From contig NC_064035.1 of assembly GCF_932526225.1 (NCBI RefSeq), forward strand, positions 2,169,501-2,233,500: a stretch of 64,000 nt of DNA. Direction: 5' to 3'. Below are positions 10,463-22,640 of the stretch, piece by piece. The position numbers were made by a program, and so were the translations under genes. This DNA comes from Nematostella vectensis (lineage: Eukaryota > Cnidaria > Anthozoa > Actiniaria > Edwardsiidae). Position 1 is the stretch's first letter. Every line of letters starts with the position of its first letter. Below the pieces are notes generated by a model. That model had not been told where the DNA came from. It searched no databases and was given only the letters and a program-made list of their open reading frames with translations.

Positions 10463-12446
10463 TTAGAAGGCAGATTGCTGTTGACTTGTCTTCCTCTTAA
10501 CGCTTCCCCTTCGGCTGCCCTGGTACTGGCCTCGGCCGTACATGCCATATTCCCCGTCTGTATTGTATCGACCGGTGAGTATGTGGCGGTGTGAGTTGCG
10601 AAGATCATTGGAAGCTTCGATGAGTCGGTCGATGCGTTTGGTCATGTTTATACACGTAGAACCCAAAGATTCCTGTAAAATTAAACAACTTGCGTGAGCT
10701 TTTTGAAAATCAAGCTAATAAGACTGACTTTAACCACAAGCGCATAAAGACGCGGCCCAAAGACGCCCACCGCCCTATTTTCCCATTCCCGAGCGGAACT
10801 AAACTTTGATTCTCAAGCTTTTAGGGTTGATTTTAAAGAGCAGACAGTAAAGTTATTGGTTTTGCCGCGTGGCTGCGGGTATAGTATTGCATGCGCAAAG
10901 CTCTCGACGATGTTCCGCTCAACCCAACCCTCAACTTCGCTTTGCTTTGTAAACGACAGACTCAAGCATCAAGTGAAAAATAATCAACTATATAGTTTTT
11001 AAGCTCACTGGTCCTAGCAAGTTTTAACTGGTAAGCATTAAAAACGATAACAACATGATCGTTTTATTGGACCTGGCTTTTTATAAATCGACCCATAGAG
11101 GTGTGAAATACGGCTATATATATCACGATCGCACGCTATCATGGGTCATCGCCGGCACGCCAAGTATGGCTTTCGACTTCCCTCAAGCAAAAACAGAGCG
11201 CAATTGATAGCATGTGCATTGCAAGCAAGCAAATACGATACATCAAGTCGTCTAAGAAGACAGCTCAGTCCTCTTAACTCATCGGCTTATCGTGGGTGAT
11301 TTTGACGCGTATTTAAAGTATTAAAGTCATTGTTATTACTTTGAACTCCATCTTAAATTTTAGCGCAGGCACCGTGGTATCAGGAGCAAATTTAATTGGT
11401 CTTCTTTAAAAAGGGAATTCTACACCGTTATTCGCGCATACTGCGACTGGGACAAGCTAATTCCGCTAAATCAAACCCACGGCGCGTCACACAGATGTTC
11501 ACCTAAAACGCGTTCCTTCACGGTCAAGATCGACCAAAAGGCCTTTTGAAATAACTTGTATTGGATTTCAACAACTGGGCTACATTCCTTTTGCTAAATC
11601 ACATGAATTCCATTCGCGAGAGCTATGTTAATCTCATTTGATTGTTTTGTGTATGCATGTGTCTGTGGTTAAAGTTATTATTAACTACAGGAAATTTTTT
11701 GCTTTGTATTCAGGTGCTAAATGCGTGAAATATGTAGCGCTGCAATTACACAACACAATTTCAGTCGGCTTCAATCAATCTCAATAAAACGTATTGTGCA
11801 GATTATCTTAAGGTTTTGCATTGGTGCAATAAACGCTGCTGCCTTACCAAGCTATTGATGCGCTCATATGTTAACGATGACTTATCCTTTTACTAAAAAA
11901 ATATAATTGGTCAAGTCAAAAACAATATCTTGTTTTTAATGAAAAAAGTGGTCTATAGTTTCTATTTGTTGTATTTTGAATTTAAACGCATTCAGCTGGT
12001 CGTGAACAATATATGATGTCCTTTTTGAAATTAATAATCGTTCCCAATGTTTTCGTCAAACTCACCAAGTCATGTTTAAATGTCGTGATCTCTTCCTCCG
12101 CCTTTCGGCTTCCAACTTCCATCTCATCACACACTTTTCTCATATCTCGATCCCGCTTGCTCGCCAAGGATAACCTCGGGAGCATACTCCCCTCCGACAT
12201 ACGACGTCCCCTTTGACGCATCCCTCCAAGCAATTCAACAGGAGGAGCTGTTCTGTAGCCCGCGTAGCTTTGCCGGCGCATCGGCCCTCCTCTGCTCTGG
12301 GCTGCGAACCGGTTCAGCATGGCGCTTTCATCGAAAGAGTCTTCAGCTTCTCCCGCACTTGACCGCCGCATGGCTAGCGGCCCAGACAACTTGCGCGGAA
12401 GAGGGCCAGGGTTTTCCGACTCTGTTTCGTCTGCAGCTACAACCAT
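10463..12446 (-). CDS. Unrecognised coiled-coil protein, two exons
   Basis: Exon 1 is 12446 to 12066 (127 codons, donor TTG|GTGAGT) and exon 2 is 10672 to 10463 (acceptor TTTTACAG, 69 codons plus TAA); both borders are phase 0, giving 196 residues. I do not recognise the family. Residues 1-95 are low-complexity and basic, with repeated protein kinase A-like RRxS sites at 27-30 (RRSS), 57-60 (RRQS) and 81-84 (RRMS), and a fourth at 181-184 (RRGS). Residues about 98-155 form a heptad-rich helix that runs smoothly across the splice junction (TTFKHDL joined to ESLGSTC), which supports the exon pairing. The tail is Gly/Tyr/Arg-rich. It could be a cytoskeletal or ciliary adaptor, but that is speculation. 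Confidence 0.65.
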
Positions 12447-12786
12447 GATTGTATAGTTACTGCAGTCTGTTTGAAGGCCCGTACTTTTTATATGGTGTAT
12501 CCCATTTCCGCAGTGTTTTGATTGGCTGGGGGCTTAAGAGGTATGTCACGAATTCACGTGTTCTCAGTAACGTGACGTTGCTCATAAAGAGACCATTAAT
12601 TTTTTTTTCATATCAATATTTTGGTGACCTTCAAACCCACTAGGTCGATCTCTTGGAGGCCTGGGTCTCAGGGCTTTTCAAGATTAGTGAGATAAAGATT
12701 TGACCAAGTGATAAAGCTTTCCTTGACCAATTTTTGCCGCGAGTCTCAAATTGACAGGGATCAGCATTTTTCGACATGTTTTCTTT

Positions 12787-12857
12787 AGCCTACGTGTAGC
12801 CGCTGACTCGCGAAATCCTCTCGTAGGATCTCGCGGGTCAGCGGCTACACGTAGGCT
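12787..12857. repeat. Near-perfect hairpin, 32-bp arms and 7-bp loop
   Basis: The left arm (12787-12818, starting AGCCTACGTGTAGCCGC) and the right arm (12826-12857) are inverted copies with two mismatches, separated by TCTCGTA. It lies 340 bp upstream of the coiled-coil gene's start codon. It looks like a foldback element or the terminal repeats of a fully deleted transposon. Confidence 0.8.
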
Positions 12858-13019
12858 AGTTTTCTTGATCATGGAGCGGGAAATCTCAAGTTCTTTTGAA
12901 TATGGGCATCAATGCCGATTAAGGCAATACAAACGAAGGACAATATCGTGGGGAATATGTTTGATATGCTAAAAAGAGACGGGGGTGTATGTAGGCAAAA
13001 CCGATTTAACACAAAGGGA

Positions 13020-13250
13020 TGGCAGAATCGCAAAAAAAAAACGATAGGAAAATCAATTGGTCGAATTTTATACCCTAAGAGATAACAGAATCGGGAAAAA
13101 ACGTTTAACACCCCATTGGGATAGCAGTTGGTCGAACTTTATACCCTAAGAGATAGCAAAATCGTAAAAATCCTTCAACACCCCCTAAGGGATGACAGTC
13201 CCTAAAAGATGCGACGATCACCCCCGTTTACTTTTCTTTTCTTGTTCGGC
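13020..13250. repeat. Dispersed repeat, copy 2 (tandem units of about 70 bp)
   Basis: Two to three units with the shared block GGTCGAATTTTATACCCTAA and variants at about 13060, 13131 and 13190, ending in GATCACCCCCGTTTACTTTT. The same order of blocks occurs at 2722-2893. No coding potential. Confidence 0.65.
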
Positions 13251-13347
13251 TTTGCCTTGATGAGAAAATAATTTTCTGATGAATCACCGCTGTCTTTTCT
13301 GAAACTAAATTGATTCCGGAATTGTTTACACTGCTATTTTCAAAGCC

Positions 13348-13765
13348 AATTGCCTGAACACCGATCCTCTAATTTAACCACCTAATTGCCAACACCCTGA
13401 ACACCAATCCTCTAATTTAACCACCTAATTGCCAACACCCTGAACACCGAACATCTAATTTCAACACCTAATTGCCAACACCCTGAACACCAATCCTCTC
13501 ATTTAACCACCTAATTGCCAACACCCTGAACACCAATCCTCTAATTTAACCACCTAATTGCCAACACCCAGAACACCAATCCTCTAATTTAACCACCTAA
13601 TTGCCAACACCCTGAACACAAATCCTCTAATTTAACCACCTAATTGCCAACACCCTGAACACCAATCCTCTAATTTAACCACCTAATTGCCAACACCCTG
13701 AACACCAATCCTCTAATTTGACCACCTAATTGCCAACACCCTGAACACCAATCCTCTATTTCCAA
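13348..13765. repeat. 43-bp minisatellite, about 9-10 copies
   Basis: The unit contains AACACCAATCCTCTAATTT, then AACCACCTAATTGCC, then AACACCCTG. The copies are very uniform, with scattered single changes. Nothing nearby is coding. Confidence 0.9.
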
Positions 13766-14814
13766 CACCCTAAAAATCCCACATTCCCGATTATTAGATC
13801 CGAATTCCGACGTAAAATATTCAATAAATTTGATAAATCCGTGATCCGGTGCGATAATCCAACAATCCGCTCAATTTTTTCTTAAAATCAGTAATCGGCG
13901 TTCCATTTTAGGCCCGGATCCGCCGATCCAAAAACTTTGCCCCCCCCCCCCCCCCCCCTACTGGAAGGAAGCGGCGCGGCGGATTAAAGTGGCCGTGAGA
14001 CATGCAAAATAGACATAGTTTTGGCTGAAGTAGTTAAATTTTCAAGCGGTCATGGTGTCACACTTGGTGACTTGCTTTGATTCGCTTCTCTGATTTCATG
14101 CAACAATTATATCGTATCAATTAAAACCGTTCAACATTATAAAAAAGGCAAGCATTTAGATGACCCCTTTTTTGGTTATCGAGATCCTCCTATACTCGGG
14201 AAACGGTTGTTAATGTACGCCTTAATGAATTCATAATCAACATTTTTTTAAATTATTACTTTATCATTGATCAAATTCTTTCTCCAATGTTAATTTATGC
14301 TAATATGTGGAACAGCAAATAATACAATCAAGTCTGTTATTTTGATTGTGAGGAGCATTTGAGCGTAGGACACCCCGTAATGTGCGATTGATAGTATAAA
14401 TAGATTAATATATATGCGCCATCAAGTTACAAGGGCGTCGCAGGAGGTCTTCCCAATAAGACACAGTAAACCGTCTGCAGCTAGGGAATATAACTCTCTT
14501 CCGAGATTTTGCAAGTTCTTAAAGGTGTGTGTTGATGCAATGTTGTAGATAGAGATTTGGGAGTTGGTTGCCTTTCGACAACTCAGGGTAATTACAGCAA
14601 TTTATCTTAGTGAAATTGCTTTTTAAAAGTAAAAACAACTTTTTGTCACTAATCGATTAGATAAATACTAAGTGTGAATCTCGTTTATAAGAAAATATAA
14701 CCTTGTAATACCACCTATTCCCCTTTTTTGTTTTCTTATCAGTGTTGGAAGTAAGAGCTTCGATGACTTCGTGACTTGATTTTTATTTGCATGCTACTAG
14801 CGTGTCATCTATTA
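13766..14814. other. Gene-free stretch with poly-C run
   Basis: No gene is visible. It holds a 19-base poly-C run (13940-13958) and AT-rich unique-looking sequence. Confidence 0.5.
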
Positions 14815-17800
14815 CGCAGTGGCTAACGACTGTCGGGAAAGGTCCTCAATGGAATAATTGCCCGAGAGTTTTCAATTAATTCAAGTAACCCAGTAAATTG
14901 TCGACCTAGTGATTTCAAAGTATTCTATACTTTTTAAGAAAAGGCAAGCAAATCTGAATTGAGGTTTGGTGTCGGTATTGGATGTTTTCCGTCGTCTATG
15001 TACACTGTAAAATCGTAATTTTAGTGACACCGAAATTCTCTGCATGCTGCTAAATGTCGGCAGTTCTTAATTTACGACAATATCACGGTAGTTTACGACC
15101 TAGTGAGTTCAAAGTATATGTATATTCTAATCGGAATTGAGCTTGATTGTGGGAACTGAACGTTTTCCTTGCTTGTATACACTATAAAATCGTTATCAAA
15201 TTGACAATTGAGTTTTATTTGCTACAACACGCCTGTCCGGAAAGGTCTTCAATGAACTTAATGCCCGATAGTTTCCAATTTATTCAAATAAGCCAGTAAA
15301 TTGTGAGTTTAAATATCCTATATTTGTTTTAAAAGAGCAAGCGCTTCTGTATTGGGCTTTGTTGTCGGAATGTTTTCCCTTGCTTGTATACCTACTTCAA
15401 TAAAGGTTGTCAGCGCGTTCGGCGAATGGCAATTGCCAAATGGCAGTTCTACGACCGAAAGGAGTTTCTGGGTGGTAATTATTTGCAAAAATAAGGGCGA
15501 TTAATAAAACTCAAACGATGCATACCTGTCAACCCCAAAATTTCTAAAACCCGGAGATTCCTACGAGGAGGTCCGAATGCGGGGGGTCGGGTGGGGTGGG
15601 TTGGTGTTTGGGGGGGGGGGGGGGGGGGGGGGGTTGCTGGGGTCAGGAAACATATAAGTGATTGGTTGTGGTTTCTGTGGTATACATGACTTAAAAGAGA
15701 CATACGGGCTAATTCATTCTTTTTCATAGTGTTATGCTAATATATTTTGTAACAAATTTAACATCAATGTACAAACAGCTTTTCTTTTATCATATTACCT
15801 TAAATGATCCAATAAACGCCCTCTATCTAAAGAATGCCCCGCCCCCAAGCTTACAAGTTTGAAATGAACGCCCCTCTCTAATAAACGCCCCCTACCCTCC
15901 CTCCCAGTTTAAAAACAAACGCCATAGTAGTAAGGCTTCTACTGGGTGAGACTTGCTTAATGTCAAGAATCGCTTGCTACACAGGCGTAACGTAATCCTG
16001 ACGGATTACATCCCCTCCCTCGGACCATCGAAATTTAATAAACGACCCGGGCGTTTATTAGATCATTTACGGTACACACATTTTCATAAAATGATTGCAA
16101 GATTGCATAATCTGCCTAATGGGCGCCTGCAAACAGTGACGATCGGCTGTAGACGGGCACTGAGTGGAAAATACGCCATCTCAAATTTCTAAATATACAT
16201 TTTACCATTGTTTGTGTTGAAAAATTTACAAGGTTTTCCATGGTTTTTAGTCTTAAAAGTCACGATATATTTCATCGCATGGTCAAAGTGTTGTGGAATC
16301 ACGAGGCGTGTAGTGCCGCTGGAGAAATGGCGTATTTTTCTGGTTTGTGCGACCGGGGTCTGGAGCGCGCGCAGATGGGAGAACATTGAAAACAGTGCGC
16401 GTGCACCCGAAAAGACCCCCGTAAACTCTCTCGAGAATCTCGGGATCGTTTCGAGAATTTCGAGAAACACTTTTCAGGACCCGAGAAAGTTGCCCGAAAA
16501 GTTCGGGCCAGAGAAGTTCTCGGGAGTTTCGGAAAACGGGCGCCTGTTGTTATTTATTAGATTGATTTTCTTCAAAGCCATTGGACACCAGGAAGGGGGA
16601 AGGGGTACTCCATCATGTTGACTCTACGAGGTTGCTACACCCGAAAGGGGTCCGTTTGATGCTCGAACTATACGAAAAAATTGCAATCTTGCGATTATTT
16701 CACAATATAAAAGAATAGCAAATTCGCGATTTTTCTCCATAAAACGATCAATATATTACCTCGTGAAATTCGAATGCTGGAACAAGGTTTTGTAGATTTC
16801 AGCGACAAATACGTTGCCAGAAATTTGCTGCTTATTTCACAAGTTTACTATAAACTTTTCGAATTCTTTTGCTTTCAATTTTGTAAAGAGGGTACTTGTG
16901 TTTTGCGTTTTATTACGGCACCTTTTTCAATTCACTATATATATGAAAGGGGTCAAAAGTCTGGGCGTCCGCCTGGACGCTAACGGCCATCTCTCTTTCT
17001 TCTAATTACTTCCTTTTGTGGATATGCCAGCCCAGCGAAATAAAGAGAAAAGACTGGACTGTCTATATAGGTGGAAAAAGTGACGACTCCAGCCCCTCCT
17101 CATTGAATAAATTGTCCAATTAAATTCCAGCCTGTTTTGCTCTGTTGGTTCCAGCAACTTTTATTTATCCACTTTAATGCTGTGCAATCATTTATCTATG
17201 CTTCAGCTAATGCAAAAGACAAAAAATGTAGGAAAGTTTCAATTCTGCTACTGGAAAACGTGGGGAGTTTTACGAATTGCTGTCGCAACGCAAAAAGCCG
17301 ATTTTACTCATTTGGCGAATTCTATAAATGTTTCCGTCGGTGAACGTCAAAATCCCTCCGAATCCCGAAGGAATTACCCCTAAAAACTCTCTTTGAATTG
17401 CACCGAAATCTATGGATTGCGCCATGTTTACACATGGCTTGGCACAGTGACTGGCTTTAGGGAAAAAAACGCGTACTACTTCACGTGCTTGACCTATGAG
17501 ACGAGACACGCAATTGGCTTATAACTAACTTGACGTCGTCTCTCGACGTCTCGCAAAAAAGAACTCACAGATTCACACGTTGTGCTTTTCAACACATTTT
17601 ATTCTTCATCACGAAGTTTTCAGACAATTACAACTCAGAGCCTCCGAGAATATTACTTAACCTGGAGATTAATTTAGCCTTTTTAACTTGGAGACCTGGA
17701 GATTAATTTAGCCTTTTTAACTTGGAGACCTGGAGATTTGCTGCAAAACCTGGAGACTCCCGGTTTATCCGACGATGTTAGAACCATATTTAACTATATT

Positions 17801-18130
17801 AAATGGACAACAGACATAGGATCCGGGGGGGCTTTCGGTCGTAGAACTGCCATTTGTCAATATGCACTGACAACAATTTTTGAAATAGGTGTACACTAGA
17901 AAATCGCTATTGACACTTGAATTTGTTCTCAGTTCAATTCCAACAACAACAAAAAAAATTTGATTGGCTTACCTTTTTCTAAACAAATATAGGTTGCTTT
18001 GAACTCACAAGGTTCAAAATTTACCGTGATATTTTAGCAAATCGAGATCTGTCAACATTTAGCAGCATATTGTAGAAAGTTCTCAAGTGACACTAAAATT
18101 ACGATATTATAGTGTGCATCAGAGCCGTAG
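14815..18130. mobile_element. Inverted-repeat structure of about 3.3 kb, probable degenerate transposon
   Basis: The left arm (about 14815-15470) and the right arm (about 17825-18130) are diverged inverted copies. For example, AAATGGCAGTTCTACGACCG near 15438 is reversed near 17833, and a TTTTAGTGACAC-type block near 15020 is reversed near 18095. The left arm is itself made of about three diverged direct repeats sharing AGTAAATTGT and GTGAGTTCAAAG-type blocks. The interior has a poly-G run (15609-15633), a GC-rich patch with CGAGAA/TTCTCG repeats (16420-16540) and two 34-bp tandem copies (17659-17726). It has no recognisable transposase; the longest interior ORF (16208-16621) is not like any family I know. 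Confidence 0.55.
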
Positions 18131-18605
18131 CAGGTCACGTAAGATGGGGGGGGGGGGGGGGTGCACAATACTGAAACATTAAGAAAATATAAACATGTTG
18201 TAGCCAACATGCAAAACATAATGCAGGCTGGTAAAGGGGGGTATGGATCACGTTCTACGGACCAGACAAAATGGCTTTTCACGTTTCACGGACCGAAAGA
18301 TGGCCTTTTAAATCGTTAAATCACGTTTCACGACGTCGAAATGGATGATTTCACATTTCTCGTAGGGTAAAAAATGGCCTAATATCGTTGCACGAAAATA
18401 CCCTTAACCACCCTGATAATGATGTACCAAAATACTGGCTATTTTGTTAGCAATGCTGGTGCTGTCTTGCACGGGGGTGAATGGTAGTAATGTATCCCCT
18501 CCCCCCCCCCTTAGGTCAATGGGACAATTTCAAGGCCTCCTCTTTTCTCGAGCTATCTGACTTGCCCATTCTATCTTCGTATCTCCTTAGAGGTCCTTTG
18601 CAGTG

Positions 18606-21012
18606 ATGGTTAGCAACTCGGAAATTACCTCCTGGTGCGTGGTGTACGGCATTGAAGCGTTCTTCATAGTTCTTGGGAATGGTCTAGCCGCGGTAGTTTT
18701 CCTCACCTGCAAGTCTTTGCACAGACGCACTTACAGTCTACTGGCAAGTCTTGCTGTGGCAGATTTCCTGGTTGGTGCCTTAGCAGCCCCCATGTTTATC
18801 GCCGTACTGGCACAGTATTATGGATGGATGTCTTTCGATAAACATCTCGGAGGTGCACAGCGGACCATTGAAATTCTGACCTCTTACGCCTCGATAGTGA
18901 CTTTAACGATGATTGCGTTGGAAAGGCTGGTGGCCGTCATTGCACCATTAAGGCACGCAACAGAATCAAAGGTACATTATATTAGTGTATATCGTTATGT
19001 TCGCATATCTCACCATGAACATCACGATACAGATATTGTAGCCGGCCTATCGTAATATTGGTGGTACATCCACACCCCTACTGGTCATTTCCTTGTATAT
19101 TTTTGAGATATTGACATAATCATGAAGATCAGTGGCAGAACAACTTGCCTTGCCTTGCGAATTAAAGCCGCATTGTCACTAGTTTACTTCCGGAGGTCCG
19201 ACGGAAACCTCAACCGTTAAAAGACAAAAGAATCTATTAAAATCCGAGATATTTAACAGGCCATCCGCTCTAAATTATCAATCACATCCTCAAAGAAACT
19301 TTCAATAGACACACTGCTTTCAATATTTTGAAATATTTTTCGCGTTTTCCGTTACAAATCATCGGATATTGTTACGTAATCGACCGGAAGTAAACGAGTG
19401 AGAATGCGGCTTTAATTGTTATCCTCATGGTTGAGGTTTGGTGATTCTGGGTTATTACAAAGATTGCATCAACCTGCTATCTGTCATGGGCCATGGAGGA
19501 GCAATTTTGCCCAGACAGGCCAGTCCAGTCTTTGATGTCGTCTAGCAATCGAACAACTTAGACATGCATTTTTTTTCCTTATTTCCCTCGAATAAATATA
19601 TCTATTTCCTTTGTTCAAATCTACTTTCCTTTGTTCAAATCTTTTCTCAACAGTCCTCATATGTGAGTGCTATCTCGTTGAGCTGGGTCATTGCCATCCT
19701 GATGGCAAGTCTGTCTCTGCTCAGGGATTACCACATGGCGGCCGGAAAAGCTGTCTTTGTCATTCTTATGGTAAGAGCTCAAGACACTGAGTCAGAGTGG
19801 CTACTTTTTACTTTTTATATTCAAATATCTTGTCATTCAGGAAAATATTGTTTTGCATTTATTATTTTATGCCTAAGCAGTTAAACAATGCAAAGATTTT
19901 ATTGCGAAACCAAAATATACGTGACACAAGTACAGTTTAAAGTCTTTAAACTTATACCCCACTTCTACTCTTCGCTTGAACACGCATCACAGTTTAATTA
20001 AGTTTGACACTTTATTAAATTTCCTTATATAATTTACCTATAATCCGACCCTAAATCCCCAGGTTGTGATGATCATATGTATGGTGATCACGTGCGTATC
20101 CTACAGTGCCATAGCAGTACTCCTGCACAAGTACAACCAATCAACATTCAGTAGCTCTCACCCCGAGCGAAGCAAACGCGAACGCAACCTGGTCACCACC
20201 CTTTTCATCGCTAGCGTCGTCTTCATCGTCACCTGGCTACCATTCCAGGTGACATCGTCTTGTGATACTCTTACCTTAGCAACATGTGACTAATATCAAA
20301 TTTAATTATCTTCCACCAGTAACAAAGCTAAATGCCGTCATATATACTGCAGCCTTTGACTGTTAGAATAGCAACACGATTCTCGCGGTAAAGCGATATT
20401 TCTAATGACGTCAGCAGGTTCATTTAGCATTTAACGTTCTGTTCGGGTTTTTGTGGCGGATGATGAGATCTCCCCAGGCCCTTTTGTCTTACTGCCAGCC
20501 ACAGGAGTCCTGAACCCAACGCTAGGGACTTGATTATCATAATGACTTGATTATCATAATGAATTGATTACCATAATGACTTGATTATCATAATGACTTG
20601 GTTATCATATTGACTTAATTATTATAATTACTTGATTATCATGATGACTTGATTATCATAATGACTTGATCATCATAATTACTTGATTATCATAATTACT
20701 TGGTTATCATAATTACTTGATTATCATAACGATTTGCTATTTTATTTTTCACAGGTTCTCAATTGGATATTTTTCTTTGAGCCAAACAGCGCTTTGTCAG
20801 GTCACTACATCTACGTATCCAAGTTCCTCCATTTCTTGAACTCTCTTGTAAACCCAGTTGTCTATATATTCAGAATGCCCGAGTTCCGACAGGGCATCAG
20901 GGAAATCTGCCGTTGTTACGACGAGACCAAAAGAAATGAAGAAAATGCACCGCCAATTGGAATGGATGGTTCCCATTACAATCCTACTGTTACAGAGCAG
21001 GGCTTTATTTAG
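18606..21012 (+). CDS. Class A (rhodopsin-like) G protein-coupled receptor
   Basis: Four exons, all phase 0: 18606-18971, 19654-19770, 20063-20248, 20755-21012; 927 nt, 308 residues. Class A landmarks are present: GN in TM1 (N25), LAVADFLVG in TM2 (D53), ERL at 106-108 in place of DRY, a TM4 Trp (SLSWVIA), TWLPF at 218-222 in place of CWxP, and NPVVY at 256-260 followed by a helix 8 with cysteines. The N-terminus and second extracellular loop are very short, and neither the usual TM3 cysteine nor a loop 2 cysteine is visible. Lack of that disulphide is known in the melanocortin/cannabinoid/adenosine/lipid (MECA) branch; whether this receptor belongs there is inference. The ligand cannot be named. 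The start ATG is the first in frame; a 5' untranslated exon may precede it (CCTTAG at about 18590). Confidence 0.88.
19162..19415. mobile_element. MITE of about 254 bp in GPCR intron 1
   Basis: Terminal inverted repeats of about 34 bp, starting TTAAAGCCGCATT at the left and ending AATGCGGCTTTAA at the right, with the CTTCCGG/CCGGAAG blocks deeper in each arm. Both ends carry TTAA (or AATT), possibly the target duplication. No coding content. Confidence 0.75.
20525..20742. repeat. 17-bp minisatellite in GPCR intron 3
   Basis: About twelve copies of TGACTTGATTATCATAA with point variants. It ends about 12 bp before the polypyrimidine tract of the exon 4 acceptor. Confidence 0.9.
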
Positions 21013-21059
21013 GGTAAAATCCACCAGAGAGAAGTAGGAAGTTGTACTTAGAAGACGAG

Positions 21060-21290
21060 ATGAGGAGTATAATTACTGAGCGGAGCTGCTCTCTATATAA
21101 ATAAATGTTCACGATAGAAAAGTAGAAGTTTCACTGAGCAGTAGACAGAATGAAGAGACTTATCACTGAGCGGATCTGCTCTCTATATAAAAGATGTGCA
21201 CGATAGGAAAGAAGAAGTTTCACTGAGCACTGAGCGGAGCTCTTTATAGGGATATGCACGAGATGAAAATAGACGTTTCACTCCTTACTG
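21060..21290. repeat. Three diverged tandem copies in the GPCR 3' region
   Basis: Copies starting CACTGAGCGGAGCTGCTCTC near 21075, 21163 and 21227, each followed by a CTCTATATAAA-like or CTTTATAGG stretch and a CACGATA/AGAAGTTTCA block. An AATAAA at about 21101 lies in the first copy and could serve the GPCR transcript. Confidence 0.7.
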
Positions 21291-22275
21291 GCAATGGGTA
21301 GGGGAAACGTTTGAAAGAAGAGCAGAAAGATCGGTTTTACCGATCGACCTTAATTTTGTATCTTTTTCTTCTCATATGGCCCACAAAGCGTATCACATTT
21401 TTAATTAAATCACTGTGATACCTACCTGTGCATGTCGCAAAATAATTTCATGATTATTAGTTGTTCATTTATTCGGAGGGTGGAGCCCCGCACTTTACGA
21501 TAAAATGTAGAGTGTTGTCTATGGCGGTGTGCACCCAGGAATGCGCCTACACGATTGGCTCTCACGGGCCCTGTGCTACCATTCCCAAAAACTGGAGAAC
21601 AGGGGGAGCAAGGGTGAGCAAGGAATATGGAATTATAACTGGTAAACAGTGAAAAACAAAATATTCGAGGACATGGCCGAGAATTGAACCTCGTCCAGAT
21701 CAGGTAAAATGAGATAAAATAGACCATACTTCCAGACATGCGCTGAAACACCGTATGGCAGATAAAGCTTTACAGCTTGGCTGGAGATTTCGGTCCCAGC
21801 ACCGCTATCTAGCGAACTGTACAACACAAAGGAACCTTAGGTACCCATCGACTCGAGTTTTGGTGACGCGGTGTCCGTCCGTCCTTAAGAAGCTTCGTAT
21901 GACAACCAAACTTGGCAGGTGTCATGTAGTTGTCAAGGGGGGTGCAACGATATGGTCACGTGTTGTGTTGTCATCGAAGATAAAATATTATATCAATAAT
22001 TTTTAGATTATTATGCGAAAAAAGCAAAGATTTGGTCGTTTGGATCTCCGCTTTTAGCCAATGCCTAAATCTATATATTTTCCTTAACAGAGACACCAGT
22101 ACTCCCCTGCGCAAAGCTTCCTGTGTCGCTCGTTTACTTTGCTGCACCAACCTCTGCTGAAAGAGCCGGATTTCGTGTCCCCGAAATTGACCAATCACAG
22201 CGAACCTTCTATATTTCGGTGGCTTGATCCAGACAATCCGACACCCGCTATTAACTTGCTTTCTCCTTTCACGGA
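21291..22275. other. Intergenic stretch, no gene seen
   Basis: Only short frames. A B-box-like GGTTCAATTCTCGG occurs on the minus strand near 21680, but no tRNA fold was found. Confidence 0.45.
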
Positions 22276-22640
22276 AAACTCATCACACACCATCACAATC
22301 CATCACAAACCATCACAACCCATCACACACCATCACAACGCATCACAAACCATCACATCCCATCACACTCCACCACACTCCATCACACACCATCACATCC
22401 ACCACACTCCATCACACACCATCACATCCATTACAATTCACCACACTCTATCACACACCACCACGCTCAGCGGCGTAGCCAGTATTTGTAACAGGAGGGA
22501 TCCCAAAAGGCCCTTTCAAGGCATCTTTTTCCTGTATTTTAGATAATTTGTCATACATTTACTGTATTTTTGGCTGCTAGAAGGGGGGCCCAGGCCCCCT
22601 GGCTACACCCCTGACACCATCACAATCCGTCACAACCTTT
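22276..22640. repeat. CCATCACA-type microsatellite interrupted by a MITE
   Basis: Runs of CATCACACAC/CATCACAACC from 22276 to 22467 that resume at 22614-22640. The interruption is the element at 22468-22613. Confidence 0.85.
22468..22613. mobile_element. 146-bp MITE with hAT-like ends
   Basis: It begins CAGCGGCGTAGCCAG and ends CTGGCTACACCCCTG, which are 15-bp inverted repeats with two or three mismatches. CAG...CTG ends of this type are usual for hAT-related MITEs. It is inserted cleanly into the CATCACA microsatellite; the 8-bp target duplication cannot be told from the host repeat. Confidence 0.75.

Noticed and set aside
16430-16470. Heat-shock element array (GAGAATTTCGAGAA)
   Set aside because: The GAA and TTC pentamers are one base out of the required spacing.
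16189-16621. Overlapping ORFs of 93 and 137 codons inside the inverted-repeat structure
   Set aside because: No recognisable domain, both strands open over the same GC-rich patch, no splice or codon pattern supporting a gene.
21655-21800. tRNA gene on the minus strand (GGTTCAATTCTCGG looks like a B box)
   Set aside because: No matching A box at the right distance and no acceptor stem pairing; at best a decayed tRNA-derived fragment.
22139-22546. Plus-strand ORFs rich in His/Thr/Ser
   Set aside because: Translation of the CATCACA microsatellite; no start context or conserved domain.
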